Assembly (NCBI GenBank): GCA_030847615.1 | Contig: JAUMIR010000003.1 | Coordinates: 71,930,001 to 71,994,000, forward strand | Source: Gambelia wislizenii | Taxonomy: Eukaryota > Chordata > Lepidosauria > Squamata > Crotaphytidae | DNA length: 64,000 nucleotides | Direction of reading: 5' to 3' | The notes under the pieces: generated by a model | Seen by the model: only the letters and a program-made list of their open reading frames with translations | What the model was told of the DNA's origin: nothing | Databases searched by the model: none | In this document: positions 11,821 through 21,689 of the stretch, one piece after another | Position numbering within the stretch: position 1 is the stretch's first letter | Layout: each line of letters starts with the position of its first letter | Position numbers and translations under genes: made by a program

Positions 11821-12138
11821 CAGTTGTCCCTCCATATCCATGGATTTGGTATCCATAGATTTAAGTATTCATGGCTTGAAAATATTCTTAAAAAAATAAT
11901 AATCCAAAAAGCAAACCTTGATTTTGCCATCTTCTATAAGGGACACCATTTTGCTATGCCATTGCATATAATGGGACTTGAGTATTGGACTGAGTATTGA
12001 GTATTGGGGATTGGACTGGATGGCCCTCGTGGTCTCTTCCAGCTCTACAATTCTATGATTCTATTATTCTATTCACGAATTTTGGTATCCACGGGGGGTC
12101 CTGGAACCAAACCCCAGTGAATATGAAGGGACAACTCG
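11821..12138 (+). mobile_element. Tigger/pogo-like MITE with nested CR1 tail
   Basis: Ends are CAGTTGTCCCTCC and AAGGGACAACTCG, each next to TA (11819-11820; 12139-12140). The sequence is nearly the same as 46270-46497, which lacks the 12006-12073 insert. That insert is a CR1 3' tail (GGATTGGACTGGATGGCCC then ATTCTATG repeats). The uninterrupted paralogue therefore acts as an empty site. Confidence 0.85.
12006..12073 (+). mobile_element. CR1 3' tail nested in Tigger-like MITE
   Basis: Very short 5'-truncated CR1 end: GGATTGGACTGGATGGCCCT, GGTCTCTTCCAGCTCT and ATTCTATGATTCTATTATTC. It splits the MITE between GAGTATT and CACGAATT, a junction that is continuous in the paralogue at about 46430-46455. 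Confidence 0.8.
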
Positions 12139-12408
12139 TATATAGAACAGAAGGATGAATCACCAAGGAAGAGTATGGATGTATAGCCCTAGCTTTCAGG
12201 AATAGTATAAAGAAAGCTAAAGCTTAGAATGAGCTGAGACTGGCTAAACAAGAAAGAGCAACAAAAGGGTTTTTTCAGATACATTTGAAGCAAAAGAATG
12301 ATCAAGGAAATGGTGGGGCTGCTGCTCAGATCACAATGAAAAGGCAGAATTACTCAATACCTATTTGTTTGCTTCCCAGGTTTGAATCCCTGCTCAGCCA
12401 TGGAAACC

Positions 12409-13287
12409 TAAAGAAATTTGGGAACTGGAAGAAAATTTCATTGTAGGGCAAAATTCTTGTTCAGGGAGGCAAAGTCCTCACTTTACTCCCTTAGAGCTGG
12501 ACCCCTGATTGAAGGTACATGCAAAATAATGAAACAAAACAATATTTATGATATTTATGATTATTTATGAGCATGCTTATACCAGACAGAGACAAACAAT
12601 AAGGATTCCCTGAATTTTAAATATATTTTTATACTTTTTATTATTATTATTATTAAATGTATTGCTAGACCTCCCTGGCTGGTTGGTTGATCTCTTTTCT
12701 TCCTTGGCTTGTTTCAAGGACAAAATTTTCCATGACTTTTTGGAAAAGAACAGCAACTGAGCAGGGAGGGGACCTCTTAACAATAAAAGATGGGTATGTT
12801 ACAAACAACATATGGCAGGAGACATATATAATGAAGAAAGAAGCTGGTACGCATCACATCAAGCAGGAAAACCACAAAGGCACCAACAGGAGGAAGCTTC
12901 AGGCAGAGCTACAGAAGTCTTCATAGAAAGAAGGCTCAATTTCAAGATTATTTCCTTGCACCAAAAAGCAGCTCATAGCTCTAGAGATCAATTGAATAAC
13001 ATTGCTATAAAAACAACCTCCGCACCTAAACTTCGTTGGTTTCAGCAAGAGGGAAAAAGGACAAAGCATGGGAAAGTCTTTCAGTCTTCATTTTGCAGGG
13101 TTTATAGCCCTCCTACGTTTTCTTCCTGCACTGAAATTAGAACAATATTTTACATATTTCTCCTAATCCGTGCATTTATTTGTAGAATTTACTTGTTGTG
13201 TTCCTCCACCCCACCCCACAATGAGAACAATGGATTTTTATGCATGTTCCTGTCATGTCCTGGTGCCTTAGAGTATGGGTTACGTAG
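12409..13287. other. Unassigned non-coding DNA
   Basis: No gene recognised. It holds a TTA trinucleotide run at 12638-12656. The 190-codon frame starting at 12812 runs from this unassigned DNA into the MITE at 13288 and has no recognisable domain, so I do not call it. Confidence 0.5.
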
Positions 13288-13803
13288 GGTGCGGCTATAC
13301 GATCATAAAAATATCCATATGGGGGGCAAAAAATATGAACAGCCTGTCGTTCGTATGCATACGAACCGGCTATACGATTTTTAAGCCCCCTAAGCTCCGT
13401 ATGACTCCCTTTTCCCGAAGCTGGCTGGAGCGAGCAAGCCAAGCGGCAGTTTTAAATCTCCCGCCGCTTTTTTTAAAAAAAAGGTTCCTGGTTTGCGGAC
13501 AGTCGGTTTTCCGTATTTACAATATAAAATAAAAATAAATAAACATATAAATTCACGGACTTACCGGACACTTGCCTGCCAGTTCGTATGTGTGCGAACA
13601 GACCGTACAGACCCGTCAGCCATCCGAACGGCGTACAGATTTCTCTTCACGATCCGCTTTCCCTCCCGAATGCCGCTTGTGCGTATTTCAGGGTGGAAAA
13701 CCGCCCCCCCTCTTTTGCATTCATGTGCATCCGAACGGCCATTTGTACCGAAGCGCGAACTTCCGCACGCCGTACGTATTATTTAAATCGTGTAGATGGG
13801 ACC
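13288..13803. mobile_element. CpG-rich MITE (516 bp)
   Basis: The left end GGTGCGGCTATACGAT pairs imperfectly with the right end ATCGTGTAGATGGGACC. GTAG flanks both sides (13284-13287 and 13804-13807), which may be all or part of a target duplication. The interior is unusually rich in CpG (CGTTCGTATGCATACGAACC near 13350; CATCCGAACGG twice, near 13621 and 13728). No transposase is encoded. The termini resemble the GGGC-x-TCTAGAC ends at 20396 and 48298. CpG retention suggests a young insertion. Confidence 0.65.
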
Positions 13804-14227
13804 GTAGTTAACATTAGTAGGCCTCTCTTGGCACCAGTGACCTGACATGAGTGAAGCTTGATGGGAGGAGGGTTGGAATGCACTGGTGCAAAGGGACCTC
13901 AAGGTCATCCCTCTGTGAAAATGCAAAGAGGTTTGCATTGTTTTGATAACAGCAATTAACCAGGTGTAGAAACAAAACTTACAATTTGTATTAGCAGAGG
14001 TCTTTTGGTGCCAAGGCTTCAGAACTGTCTTTGCAGTGTTACTATTCACATCCAAGTCCTGCCAATAAAGCTAAAACCAATCAATTGGTTGTGCGTATGA
14101 GTGGGTGCTGACAGAGTTCATCACAGTTCCCCAATTTGTCCATTTATTTGTGCAGTTTACCTAATTTACTAGACTTTCCCCTATTAACCCAGGAGTGTTT
14201 CTGTGTATTTTTTTAAAGTTTGCCTAA
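13804..14227. other. Unassigned non-coding DNA
   Basis: No gene, bounded repeat or regulatory structure recognised. Confidence 0.5.
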
Positions 14228-14637
14228 GGAGATTATCAGACGCTTGAAAAAAGCCCCAAAGAAGCTTGTGAGAACAACATCATTGTACTGGGAATGGTTC
14301 CTGGTTCCTCACATGCCATAGAATCATAGAATTGTAGTTGGAAGAGACCAAGAGGGCCATCCAGTCCAACCCCCTGCCATGCAGGAATACACAATCAAGC
14401 CCTGGCATGCTTGCTCTGTCCTCCCTCCATGCTGACATGACGAAAAGGGCATTGTTTTTCATTAGCTGGAGTTTCTGCTAATGAAAAGCGATGCCTTTTT
14501 TGTCACATGAGCACAGAGGGAGAATGGAGCAAGCATGCAAGGAGGGTGACATTGTGCAATACCAGGACCCATTCCTGGTACACTGTCAACATTCTCGTGA
14601 GTGCCTTTGTGGCTTTTTCAAGCATCTGATAATCTCC
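14228..14637. mobile_element. ~330-bp foldback palindrome with CR1 tail insert
   Basis: Left end GGAGATTATCAGACGCTTG and right end CAAGCATCTGATAATCTCC are the termini of a palindrome that runs to a centre near 14465-14475 (TTTTCATTAGC...GCTAATGAAAA). The left arm is split by an antisense CR1 tail at about 14319-14398; without it the element is about 330 bp, the size of the two intact palindromes at 49000 and 53727. Flanks are TAA on the left and TTA on the right, consistent with a decayed TWA duplication. No coding capacity. Confidence 0.8.
14319..14398 (-). mobile_element. CR1 3' tail (antisense) in foldback element
   Basis: Reverse-orientation CR1 end: CATAGAATCATAGAATTG, then GGAAGAGACCAAGAGGGCCA, CCAACCCCCTGCCATGCAGG and AATACACAATCAA. 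It breaks the left arm of the foldback palindrome; ATGC occurs at both junctions and may be the target duplication. Confidence 0.85.
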
Positions 14638-15313
14638 TTAGTCATTCATGTTTTAAAATGTGTACCGTATATTGTTTTGCATGCACTTTATTTCCCAGAA
14701 AAAAGGAGCCTTGCAAATGTATGAATGCTTTATGTGTTTCTTGTAACAGGTCTCAGGCAGTGTGAAAATGATATTTTTATTGAGGCTGTGGAGTCAATGG
14801 TTCCATCCTTAAGTAATACCAACATGTTATTGATATGAAGGGTTACATGGGAAAGAGGAAAGAAAATAGCTTCTGGGCGAGTTAGGACAAGACAGGTAAT
14901 CTTACATTCAGAATAAAGGCAGGCTGATAAAGTTCTGAAAAGCTATAAGTACATTTGCTATTATTTGGCTCAGTTTTGAGTTTGGCTGAAGTTCATCCAC
15001 AAACTTCAAAGAGATCAGACTGTATATATTTGTTTTACAAGGATGCAGCAGCTGCACCTTCCAGTTCTTTCAAGGCATAAAATTAACATCTGCAACATCA
15101 AGCAGAGATAGTAATGAGTATTGTTCACATTGGTTTTTAAAGCATCCATTCTTAAATGTTCAAATACAAGGTGGTGATTAATCAGTGCAGGTCAGTTTAC
15201 CTTAGCCCACCAAATCATCTTAATTAACTATTTTCACATGTTTACTGGACCTTTTACAGAGGTTACACAACAATATGAACGTCCCACTGATGATTAAAAG
15301 AATGGCAGACTTA
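14638..15313. other. Unassigned non-coding DNA
   Basis: AT-rich sequence with no recognised feature. Confidence 0.5.
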
Positions 15314-15428
15314 TAGCCTTATTGCAAGAGGCTCCTCTCCTGCTACAGTTGCATTGTCTGTAAAAACACTATTGAATCGGGACTGCTCTCTTTCCTTGTG
15401 CACCTTTGGAACTATTCTGGGATTACCT

Positions 15429-15583
15429 CAGAGTGTGGTGGAGTCTCCTTCTTTGAAGGTTTTTAAACAGAAGCTGGATAGCCATCTGTTGGGAATGCTT
15501 TGATTGTGTATTCCTGTAGGGCAGGGGGTTGGGCTAGATGGCCCTTGTGTCTCTTCCAATGTATATGATTCTATGATTCTATG
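15429..15583 (+). mobile_element. CR1 3' end inside transposon E
   Basis: AGAGTGTGGTGGAGTCTCC, AAACAGAAGCTGGATAGCCA, GGCAGGGGGTTGGGCTAGAT and terminal ATGATTCTATG repeats identify a CR1 3' end. Copy 2 of transposon E (51510-51520) lacks it. Confidence 0.85.
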
Positions 15584-15658
15584 ATACAGTATCCATTTGC
15601 ACACAAACTATCAGATGCAGCATTTTGGACTGCTACCCACTACCTCCCCCAAAACACT

Positions 15659-16276
15659 GGAAATTATCAGATGAGGGTTTATTAAAGATGTTTTTGTCCC
15701 ACTATATTTAAAAGTGTAAGTGTCCAGGCATAATTACCCTTTTTATCACATGTTGCTGTAATAATGAGAAAGAGCAGCCACAGCATTATTGGAGCACAAC
15801 CACTAGCATTGTTTACTTCTGCATTTGCTGGTATGTGTGATCTCCACAGTTCTCGTGAGAAGACACGAGCATGCTTAAAAGTCTAAAAACACCAAAATTA
15901 ACAAAGATGAATACACAAGCACTTACACACACTTAAAGATTTATCAGCAAAATGGGAAGTTCATAAAAAGAGCGTCCCATACCTAGTTTTCGTGGTCTCA
16001 CCCAGAAGTGTTCTGGCAGGGACCACCCATTGACGCTGTATTCACGAGAGCATGATGGGCTGTGGTTTCAGATGCTGGCAATACCACACACACAACCCCC
16101 CCAACCAATGCCATTGGCAATCAATTAACGGCTTCGGCCAATAATAAAAAAGAACACCTTTTTCACAGGAGCGGAATGCTTGGAGAACATGAGGGGACAA
16201 CATCTTGCTCTAGGGAAGCCTTTTTGTTTTATTGTGTCATTGTTATCACACCATATTTGCCATGTCTGATAATCTT
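15659..16276. mobile_element. Harbinger-like MITE, copy D (~618 bp)
   Basis: Left end GGAAATTATCAGATGAGG and right end CATGTCTGATAATCTTA. The interior has TTCTCGTGAGAAGACACGAG (about 15852), TCACCCAGAAGTGTTCTGG (about 15999) and CCAATAATAAAAAAGAACACC, the family marks. The paralogous empty site in transposon E copy 2 is near 51563-51572 (AAAACATTATGCCC). The terminal ATG-start frame at 16062-16484 runs through this MITE and its host element and is not a gene. Confidence 0.8.
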
Positions 16277-16526
16277 ATCTCCTCCCCTATTGATTGTTTG
16301 GCACACAAACGTGCACACACAGAGAGAGATCCCCCCCAAAAATATAAATGAAAACAATCTTGCCTTTTTTCCCCTGGTGGGGATGGGGAGATTCCTGATA
16401 GGGACAGGTCAGAGTTCCCAGACTAAACTAATAGCTGACAGAGGAAAGTCAGCAGCTATTGATCTACCCCTGACTTTCATGTAGCAATGATTAGTATGTC
16501 TGAAGGAAGAAACAGCAAATAGTCAT

Positions 16527-16548
16527 GTGTGTGTGTGTGTGTGTGTGT
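16527..16548. repeat. (GT)n microsatellite
   Basis: Run of GT dinucleotides followed by a G run at about 16556-16563, inside transposon E copy 1. Confidence 0.9.
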
Positions 16549-16865
16549 AAGTAAGGGGGGGGGGAGAAAGAGGGCAACAATGAGGCCATTAGCACACCAT
16601 GCCATTCTAGTGACAGACTGACCACCTGAAATTGGAATACCACGCTATTGAACTTTTACACAAGAAATCACAGCGCAACATAGGTGGGTAAGGAAATCAT
16701 TAACTGACTTTTTATGTTAGTAAAAAGAATAGCTTTTAAAATGGTATCCCACTGGATAATGACAAAAGAGCAACAGTGTCATGTGATAAACCCCAACTGA
16801 AGGTGCTATTACCTTGCTGCAATTGCACTTTATTTGCCTTCTGTGAGAAGGCTCTAGGGTCTCTA

Positions 16866-18227
16866 TGTAACATTTGTCGACCTCATCAAAGCCTTTGACA
16901 CTGTAAGTAGAAAAGGTCTGTGGCAGATCCTGGAAAGACTAGGATGTCCCCCCAAATTCCTTAAAATGATTATCTTGCTACACGAGGGCCAGTGTGGTCA
17001 AGTCAGATATGGCGATGCTCTTTCAGAGCCCTTTCTAATAACTAATGGAGTGAAGCAAGGTTGTGTTCTTGCACCAACTTTATTTACAATCTTCTTTAGC
17101 ACGATGCTCCAAAGGGCTATGGCAGAGCTTGAAGAAGACGACGGCATCTATATACGCTACCGTACTGATGGTAGCTTGTTTAACTTAAGCCGTCTGAGCG
17201 CTCACACTAAGACTCTAAACTATCTAGTCCGTGAGCTGCTCTTCGCTGATGATGCTGCCCTTGTTGCCCACACAGAAGCAGCTCTGCAGCGCCTAACATC
17301 CTGCTTTGCAACAGCTGCAGAGCTGTTTGGGCTAGAAGTCAACCTGAAGAAAACAGAAGTTCTTTACCAGCCTGCACCACAGGACGAACACCACCATCCC
17401 CACATTGCCATCAGCAAATCTGTGCTCAAGTCCATTCAGCAGTTCACCTACCTGGGAAGCATCATCTCCTCAGATGCCAAGATTGACAAAGAGATCGATC
17501 ACAGATTACAAAAGGCATATAGTGCATTTGGAAGACTTCACAAAAGAGTCTGGAGCAATAAACACCTGAGGCAAAGCACAACAATCAGTGTATATAGAGC
17601 CATCATACTGTGTATCCTCCTTTATGGATTCAACATGGGTCACCTATCGCCACCACCTACGACTCCTCGAGCGCTTTCATCAGCGCTGTCTACGCACAAT
17701 CCTAAATATACACTGGACTGACTGTGACGAATGTTGCTGTCCTTGAGCAAGCAGGGATCACCAGCATTGAGGCCATGATATTGAGAACACAGCTGCGCTG
17801 GGCAGGGCACATTTCTAGGATGGAGGACCATCGCCTCCCAAAAATACTACTCTATGGTGAACTCACCACGGGTCAGCGTAAGAGGGGCGCTCCAAAAAAG
17901 CGATACAAAGACTCCCTGAAACAACATCTCAGGCTTGGCCAAATTGATCACCAACAGTGGTCCGCCCTGGCCTCACATTGGGAGGCATGGAGACGCACTA
18001 TCCACAATGCTGCAGCCTTATTTGAGAACTCACGATGAACAAGTCTTGAAGAGAAACGACAACACAGAAAGAATCACAACCCAAAAACATCACCCAAGGA
18101 GACCTTCTGCTGTGCTTTTTGCAACTGGACTTGTTTATCTCGGATTGGCCTTTTTAGTCATCAGCGCGCTTGCAGAAAGCGCGGGATGAGTCCTTCCTGA
18201 ATCTTCGTTTGCGAAGAAAAGCCAGAG
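16866..18227 (+). mobile_element. Non-LTR retrotransposon, truncated, copy 1
   Basis: 5'-truncated LINE that begins inside the reverse transcriptase domain and runs to a short 3' end. The end carries a small hairpin, TCTTCGTTTGCGAAGA (about 18201-18216). The region downstream of 17209 is repeated head to tail at 18284-19306 with scattered differences. The NGVKQGCVLAPTLF block, FADDAALVAHTEAAL and the C-terminal finger point to one non-LTR lineage common in vertebrates and invertebrates; I think Vingi/Ingi-like or RTE-related, but I cannot fix the clade by eye. It is not BovB, CR1, L1 or L2 by these motifs. Confidence 0.8.
16870..18038 (+). pseudogene. Reverse transcriptase remnant, copy 1
   Basis: In frame from 16870 it reads TFVDLIKAFDTVSRKGLW (catalytic block A with its aspartate), NGVKQGCVLAPTLFTIFF, and FADDAALVAHTEAAL with the catalytic FADD box at 17242-17253. 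A 2-base loss near 17626-17632, compared with copy 2 (GGATCTGAAACATGGG), shifts the frame, and a second indel follows near 17718. The downstream part continues as AVLEQAGITSIEAMILRTQL and GAPKKRYKDSLKQHL, then stops at 18036-18038. N-terminal endonuclease is absent. The active site is still intact, but the protein cannot be made whole. Confidence 0.85.
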
Positions 18228-18283
18228 GAGAGAGAGGGGTGTTTTCAAATAACACTTGTTCATCAGTGTATTTAACAGAATAT

Positions 18284-19268
18284 AAGACTCTAAACTATCT
18301 AGTCCGTGAGCTGCTGTTCGCTGATAATGCTGCCCTTGTTGCCCACACAGAAGCAGCTCTGCAGTGCCTAATATCCTGCTTTGCAACAGCTGCAGAGCTG
18401 TTTGGGCTGGAAGTCAACCTGAAGAAAACAGAAGTTCTTTACCAGCCTGCACCACAGGACGAACACCACCATCCCCACATTGCCATCAGCAAATCTGTGC
18501 TCAAGTCCGTTCAGCAGTTCACCTACCTGGGAAGCATCATCTCCTCAGATGCCAAGATTGACAAAGAGATTGATCACAGATTAGCAAAGGCATATAGTGC
18601 ATTTGGAAGACTTCACAAAAGAGTCTGGAGCAATAAACACCTGAGGCAAAGCACAAAAATCAGTGTGTATAGAGCCATTGTACTGTCTATCCTCCTTTAT
18701 GGATCTGAAACATGGGTCACCTATCGCCACCACCTACGACTCCTCGAGCGCTTTCATCAGCGCTGTCTATGCACAATCCTAAATATACACTGGACTGACT
18801 ATGTGATGAACGTTGCTGTCCTTGAGCAAGCAGGGATCACCAGTATTGAGGCCATGATATTGAGAACACAGCTGCACTGGGCAGGGCACGTTTCTAGGAT
18901 GGAGGACCATTGCCTCCCAAAAATACTACTCTAGGGTGAACTCGCCACGGGTCAGCATAAGAGGGGTGCTCCAAAAAAGTGATACAAAGACTCCCTGAAA
19001 CAACATCTCAGGCTCGGCCAATTTGATCACCAACAGTGGTCCGCCCTGGCCTCACATCGGGAGGCATGGAGACGCACTATCCACAATGCTGCAGCCTTAT
19101 TTGAGAACTCACGCCGAACAAGTCTTGAAGAGAAACGACAATGCAGAAAGAATCACAACCCAAAAACATCACCCAAGGAGACCTTCTGCTGTGCTTTCTG
19201 CAACTGGCCTTGTTTATCTTGGATTGGCCTTTTTAGTCATCAGCGCACTTGCAGAAAGTGCGAGATGA
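18284..19268 (+). pseudogene. Reverse transcriptase remnant, copy 2, with zinc finger
   Basis: Frame is open from the start of the copy to 18934 and includes FADNAALVAHTEAAL at 18317-18361, where the second catalytic aspartate of the FADD box is asparagine (GAT to AAT at 18326-18328). It keeps the SETWVTYRHHLRLLERFHQR segment lost in copy 1. Two nonsense changes follow (TAT to TAG at about 18933; CGA to TGA at about 18981). The last part codes TFCCAFCNWPCLSWIGLFSH and QRTCRKC, a C-x2-C-x12-H-x4-C finger at the C-terminus, in frame to a stop at about 19280. Both the active-site change and the stops make it inactive. Confidence 0.85.
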
Positions 19269-19306
19269 GTCCTTCCTGAATCTTTGTTTGCGAAGAAAAG
19301 CCAGAG
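18284..19306 (+). mobile_element. Non-LTR retrotransposon, truncated, copy 2 (tandem)
   Basis: Starts at AAGACTCTAAACTATC, equal to position 17209 in copy 1, and ends at the same point (AAAAGCCAGAG). A 56-bp spacer (18228-18283) separates it from copy 1. It could be a second insertion next to the first or a tandem duplication; no target duplication is evident. The 3' hairpin is also present with one change (TCTTTGTTTGCGAAGA). Confidence 0.85.
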
Positions 19307-20395
19307 ATTCATCTGGCTATTGTAGAGATAGTTCTGTATTTTTTGCTCCCTGCAAATATCTAGCAGATCTGAGGTTTTCTTGTAACATGACAAAACATCA
19401 AAGCCATTTTGGCCATTGCTCCCCCCATAAGAATGTCTGGCAATGGTGATGCCCAGAAACAAAATGACAGAGTTTTACTCAGGCACAAAACCACTGGAAG
19501 TGAGGAAGTGCAATTTTATAATGATTGTATGGCTTCACTCCTAGCAAAAGTTACCACACATTTCACAACTACTTTTGAAAAGGCTGAAGAGGAGTATTGA
19601 GAATTACCTATACCTACTTGTGAAGACTGTTTTCTTTTCTAGCTTAAAAAAATGAATTTACTACTACTATGAATTTACTACAATAGTAAAAAATATTGAA
19701 GAATCCTAACAAGGAGGAGTCAGCCTAACTGAGCAGGCATGTACAGGATTGTAGTGCTAATCCATAACATGACTTCTAGCCCTTTCTAGCCATGCTAAAG
19801 GAACTATGTCTAAACAAATGCTTCTGCCCTGGAGGACTACAGGTGCATCACATTAACTGGTTTCTTTCAAGGTTGCATCTACTGATCAGAGTGTGGGACT
19901 GGATTCAGTTGTACTTGGAGCTGAATGGGAAGCAAAATCATTTCAGTGGATTGACATTGGGGGAATAGAGAAAGTCTAATAAGGTTTAAGGATGAGACAA
20001 GTTGAATGACTGCAGCTGAATGTGACACTTCGGACTACGTATGCTTTCTTGAGAAAAATGCATATAAATCAACCCTGGTCTTTGCATGCTCTTGGATTAA
20101 ATGCTTGCACACACTTCACACACCTCTGTTTCCTGGTACCAACCTAGTACCTATTTATTCCTACTTAGGGAAAATAATAACTCATTTAATTCAATAGGAC
20201 TTACTCCAAAGGAAGCGTGTATGAGTACTGCCATTATTTGCTTTCCTGGGATACAAAAGAGGCATGATTCACACCTTCTGCCTTAACCAAGACTGCAGTC
20301 TCATGCACATTTACTTCAGAGTAAATGCAAATAGGATCTGACTACAGGCATTCATTCTATCAAATATTTTTACATTTTGTGAAAACAGTAGTCTT
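19307..20395. other. Unassigned non-coding DNA
   Basis: About 1.1 kb with no recognised gene or repeat boundary. Confidence 0.5.
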
Positions 20396-20803
20396 GGGGC
20401 TCATCTAGACAGGCCAGAATATAGTGGCTTCCAAGCCTGGCAATTGTCCCTCCCGTTCCCTGAACAAAATGAGATGGAGTCCAGACTGCCATACTGGCCC
20501 ATCGGTGCAGCTGCTGCTGCTTCCATCCTTATCCCATTCTCTGAAGCCAGGAAGCTGGCTCGCAGCATGTGATGAATGCCCCCTGTGGCAGGCCTGCTTC
20601 CTGGATTCAGAGAGAGTGATGCAGATGACAGCTGCAGTGATGGGCTGCCATGCTGGTATGGGGTTCTATGGACCCATGGGAAATGGATTTTCCCAGGTAT
20701 TTACTGGCTGAGGACAAAATGGGGCAGAATGCCCTGCATTGTCCAGACTGCAAGGCTCTAAGATGATGGCAAGATGGAGTAGATAGCCCATCTGGACAAG
20801 GCC
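20396..20803. mobile_element. MITE with GGGCTCATCTAGACAGG ends (~408 bp)
   Basis: Left end GGGGCTCATCTAGACAGGCC pairs imperfectly with right end AGCCCATCTGGACAAGGCC. TTGG is found at both borders and may be part of the target duplication. No coding. The terminal pattern resembles the elements at 13288-13803, 43426-44047 and 48298-48894. Superfamily not settled; hAT is one option. Confidence 0.55.
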
Positions 20804-21689
20804 TTGGTCAGTTAACTGATGTACGGTAGCTTGTTTGTAAAGCCAGTTCTGAACCACTGTTTGAAAGAAAATGGATATATAACATATAAGCAGAGAAGAA
20901 CTTTTAGCAATGAATAGCTAAGGCTTGGTAGTAGGCACTACAGGCAGTGTTCCTTGATGTAAGGATAGAGATGCTGCAAGTACACCAAAGAGACTCTGTT
21001 TTTGTCTATAAGATGGTTCAAGGGGACATATTTCCTCTCATTCCTTTTAGGCTGGGTAGTCTCTTCCTTTTTCTGCTTTTGAAAATCTGTGACTCATCAG
21101 TCGAATATGTCTCTCATTTAGGAATGCTTGAGCATTTTGTTTGGTCCACATTTTAAAGTGAAACAGCCTTATTTACACTTCATGGGCTGATACACAGATG
21201 GGAATGCAATTACTTCCCACTTTGTGCACTTGCCTGAAATTTGTGGTGTAGTTTTTCACTGAAGGAATATACCAATATGCATGTAAATGCATATTTTGGC
21301 TTAAAACATGTTCAAAATGCATTCGTTAGGACATAGAGTGAACAAAATGCATATTTTGTTAAAAAAACATGCTAAAAATAAGGTGAATTTTTATGCTTTT
21401 TCAAAAAACATACTGCTGAATAAATAGGATAGAAAAAATGATAGCAAATAAATACTAAATTGATACAAAGTGGAAAGAGATTTTTCAATCCCTTGTTTCA
21501 TTCTGAATTGCACTCCAGCTTCTTTTAACATCATGGAAAGGAGTTTTTTTCTTGGCCTATAGATCTCAGAACCCAACTTACCAAGCAGAATGCCTTTCCA
21601 GGGCAAAACAGAAGGCTTATCAAGGTCCTGTGGACCATCATATATGCCTCATAGACTTGGTTTGCTGGGTCATAGAGGCCTCAGCTAGT
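20804..21689. other. Unassigned DNA with ATGCAT-type degenerate motif
   Basis: No gene recognised. Between 21270 and 21400 a motif like AAATGCATATTTTG recurs at irregular spacing (about 21276-21299, 21315-21322, 21334-21350, 21366-21372), giving a degenerate local repeat of unknown origin. Confidence 0.45.

Larger units (their letters stand above)
9500..12400 (+). mobile_element. Old CR1 LINE, ORF1 to ORF2, with four nested inserts
   Basis: Fragments in order fit a CR1 LINE: a 5' segment coding LVALFQEISVLQLHVESLQ (9540-9600, ORF1 helical region); VLVVGDSLLR (about 10204-10233) and LLIHVGTDDIAENIEQITS (about 10370-10425) from the ORF1 esterase-like domain; GFWDSSLHILDRELLATDGK (10567 on); then the ORF2 endonuclease start GFIGITETWCDGSHDWN (10925 on) and later GFFRYI (about 12267). 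Frameshifts and stops are many. Inserts are a CR1 tail (about 9693-9997), Tigger-like MITEs (11040-11322; 11821-12138) and a CR1 tail inside the second MITE. A SINE-like scrap lies at 12380-12408. Confidence 0.75.
15314..16853. mobile_element. DNA transposon E, copy 1, with two inserts
   Basis: Pairs along its length with 51398-52449: shared landmarks include TCTGTAAAAAC (15358), GGGACTGCTCTCTTTCCTTG (15379), TTGGACTGC near 15626, TGTTTGGCAC near 16307, GAAAACAAT near 16350, GAGGCCATTAG near 16583 and TTTTAAAATGGTATCCCAC near 16733. Ends AGCCTTATTGCAAGAGG and CTTCTGTGAGAAGGCT are decayed forms of AAGCCTTATCGCATGAGG seen in copy 2. Inserts are a CR1 tail (15429-15583) and a Harbinger-like MITE (15659-16276). 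It includes a GT run at 16527-16548. No transposase is seen; the superfamily is unknown. Confidence 0.7.

Noticed and set aside
12812..13384. 190-codon open frame, the second longest non-LINE frame
   Set aside because: It starts in unassigned DNA and ends in the CpG-rich MITE; no domain, no splice context, low-complexity composition.
16062..16484. 140-codon open frame
   Set aside because: It crosses the border between a Harbinger-like MITE and transposon E, so it cannot be an ancestral gene.
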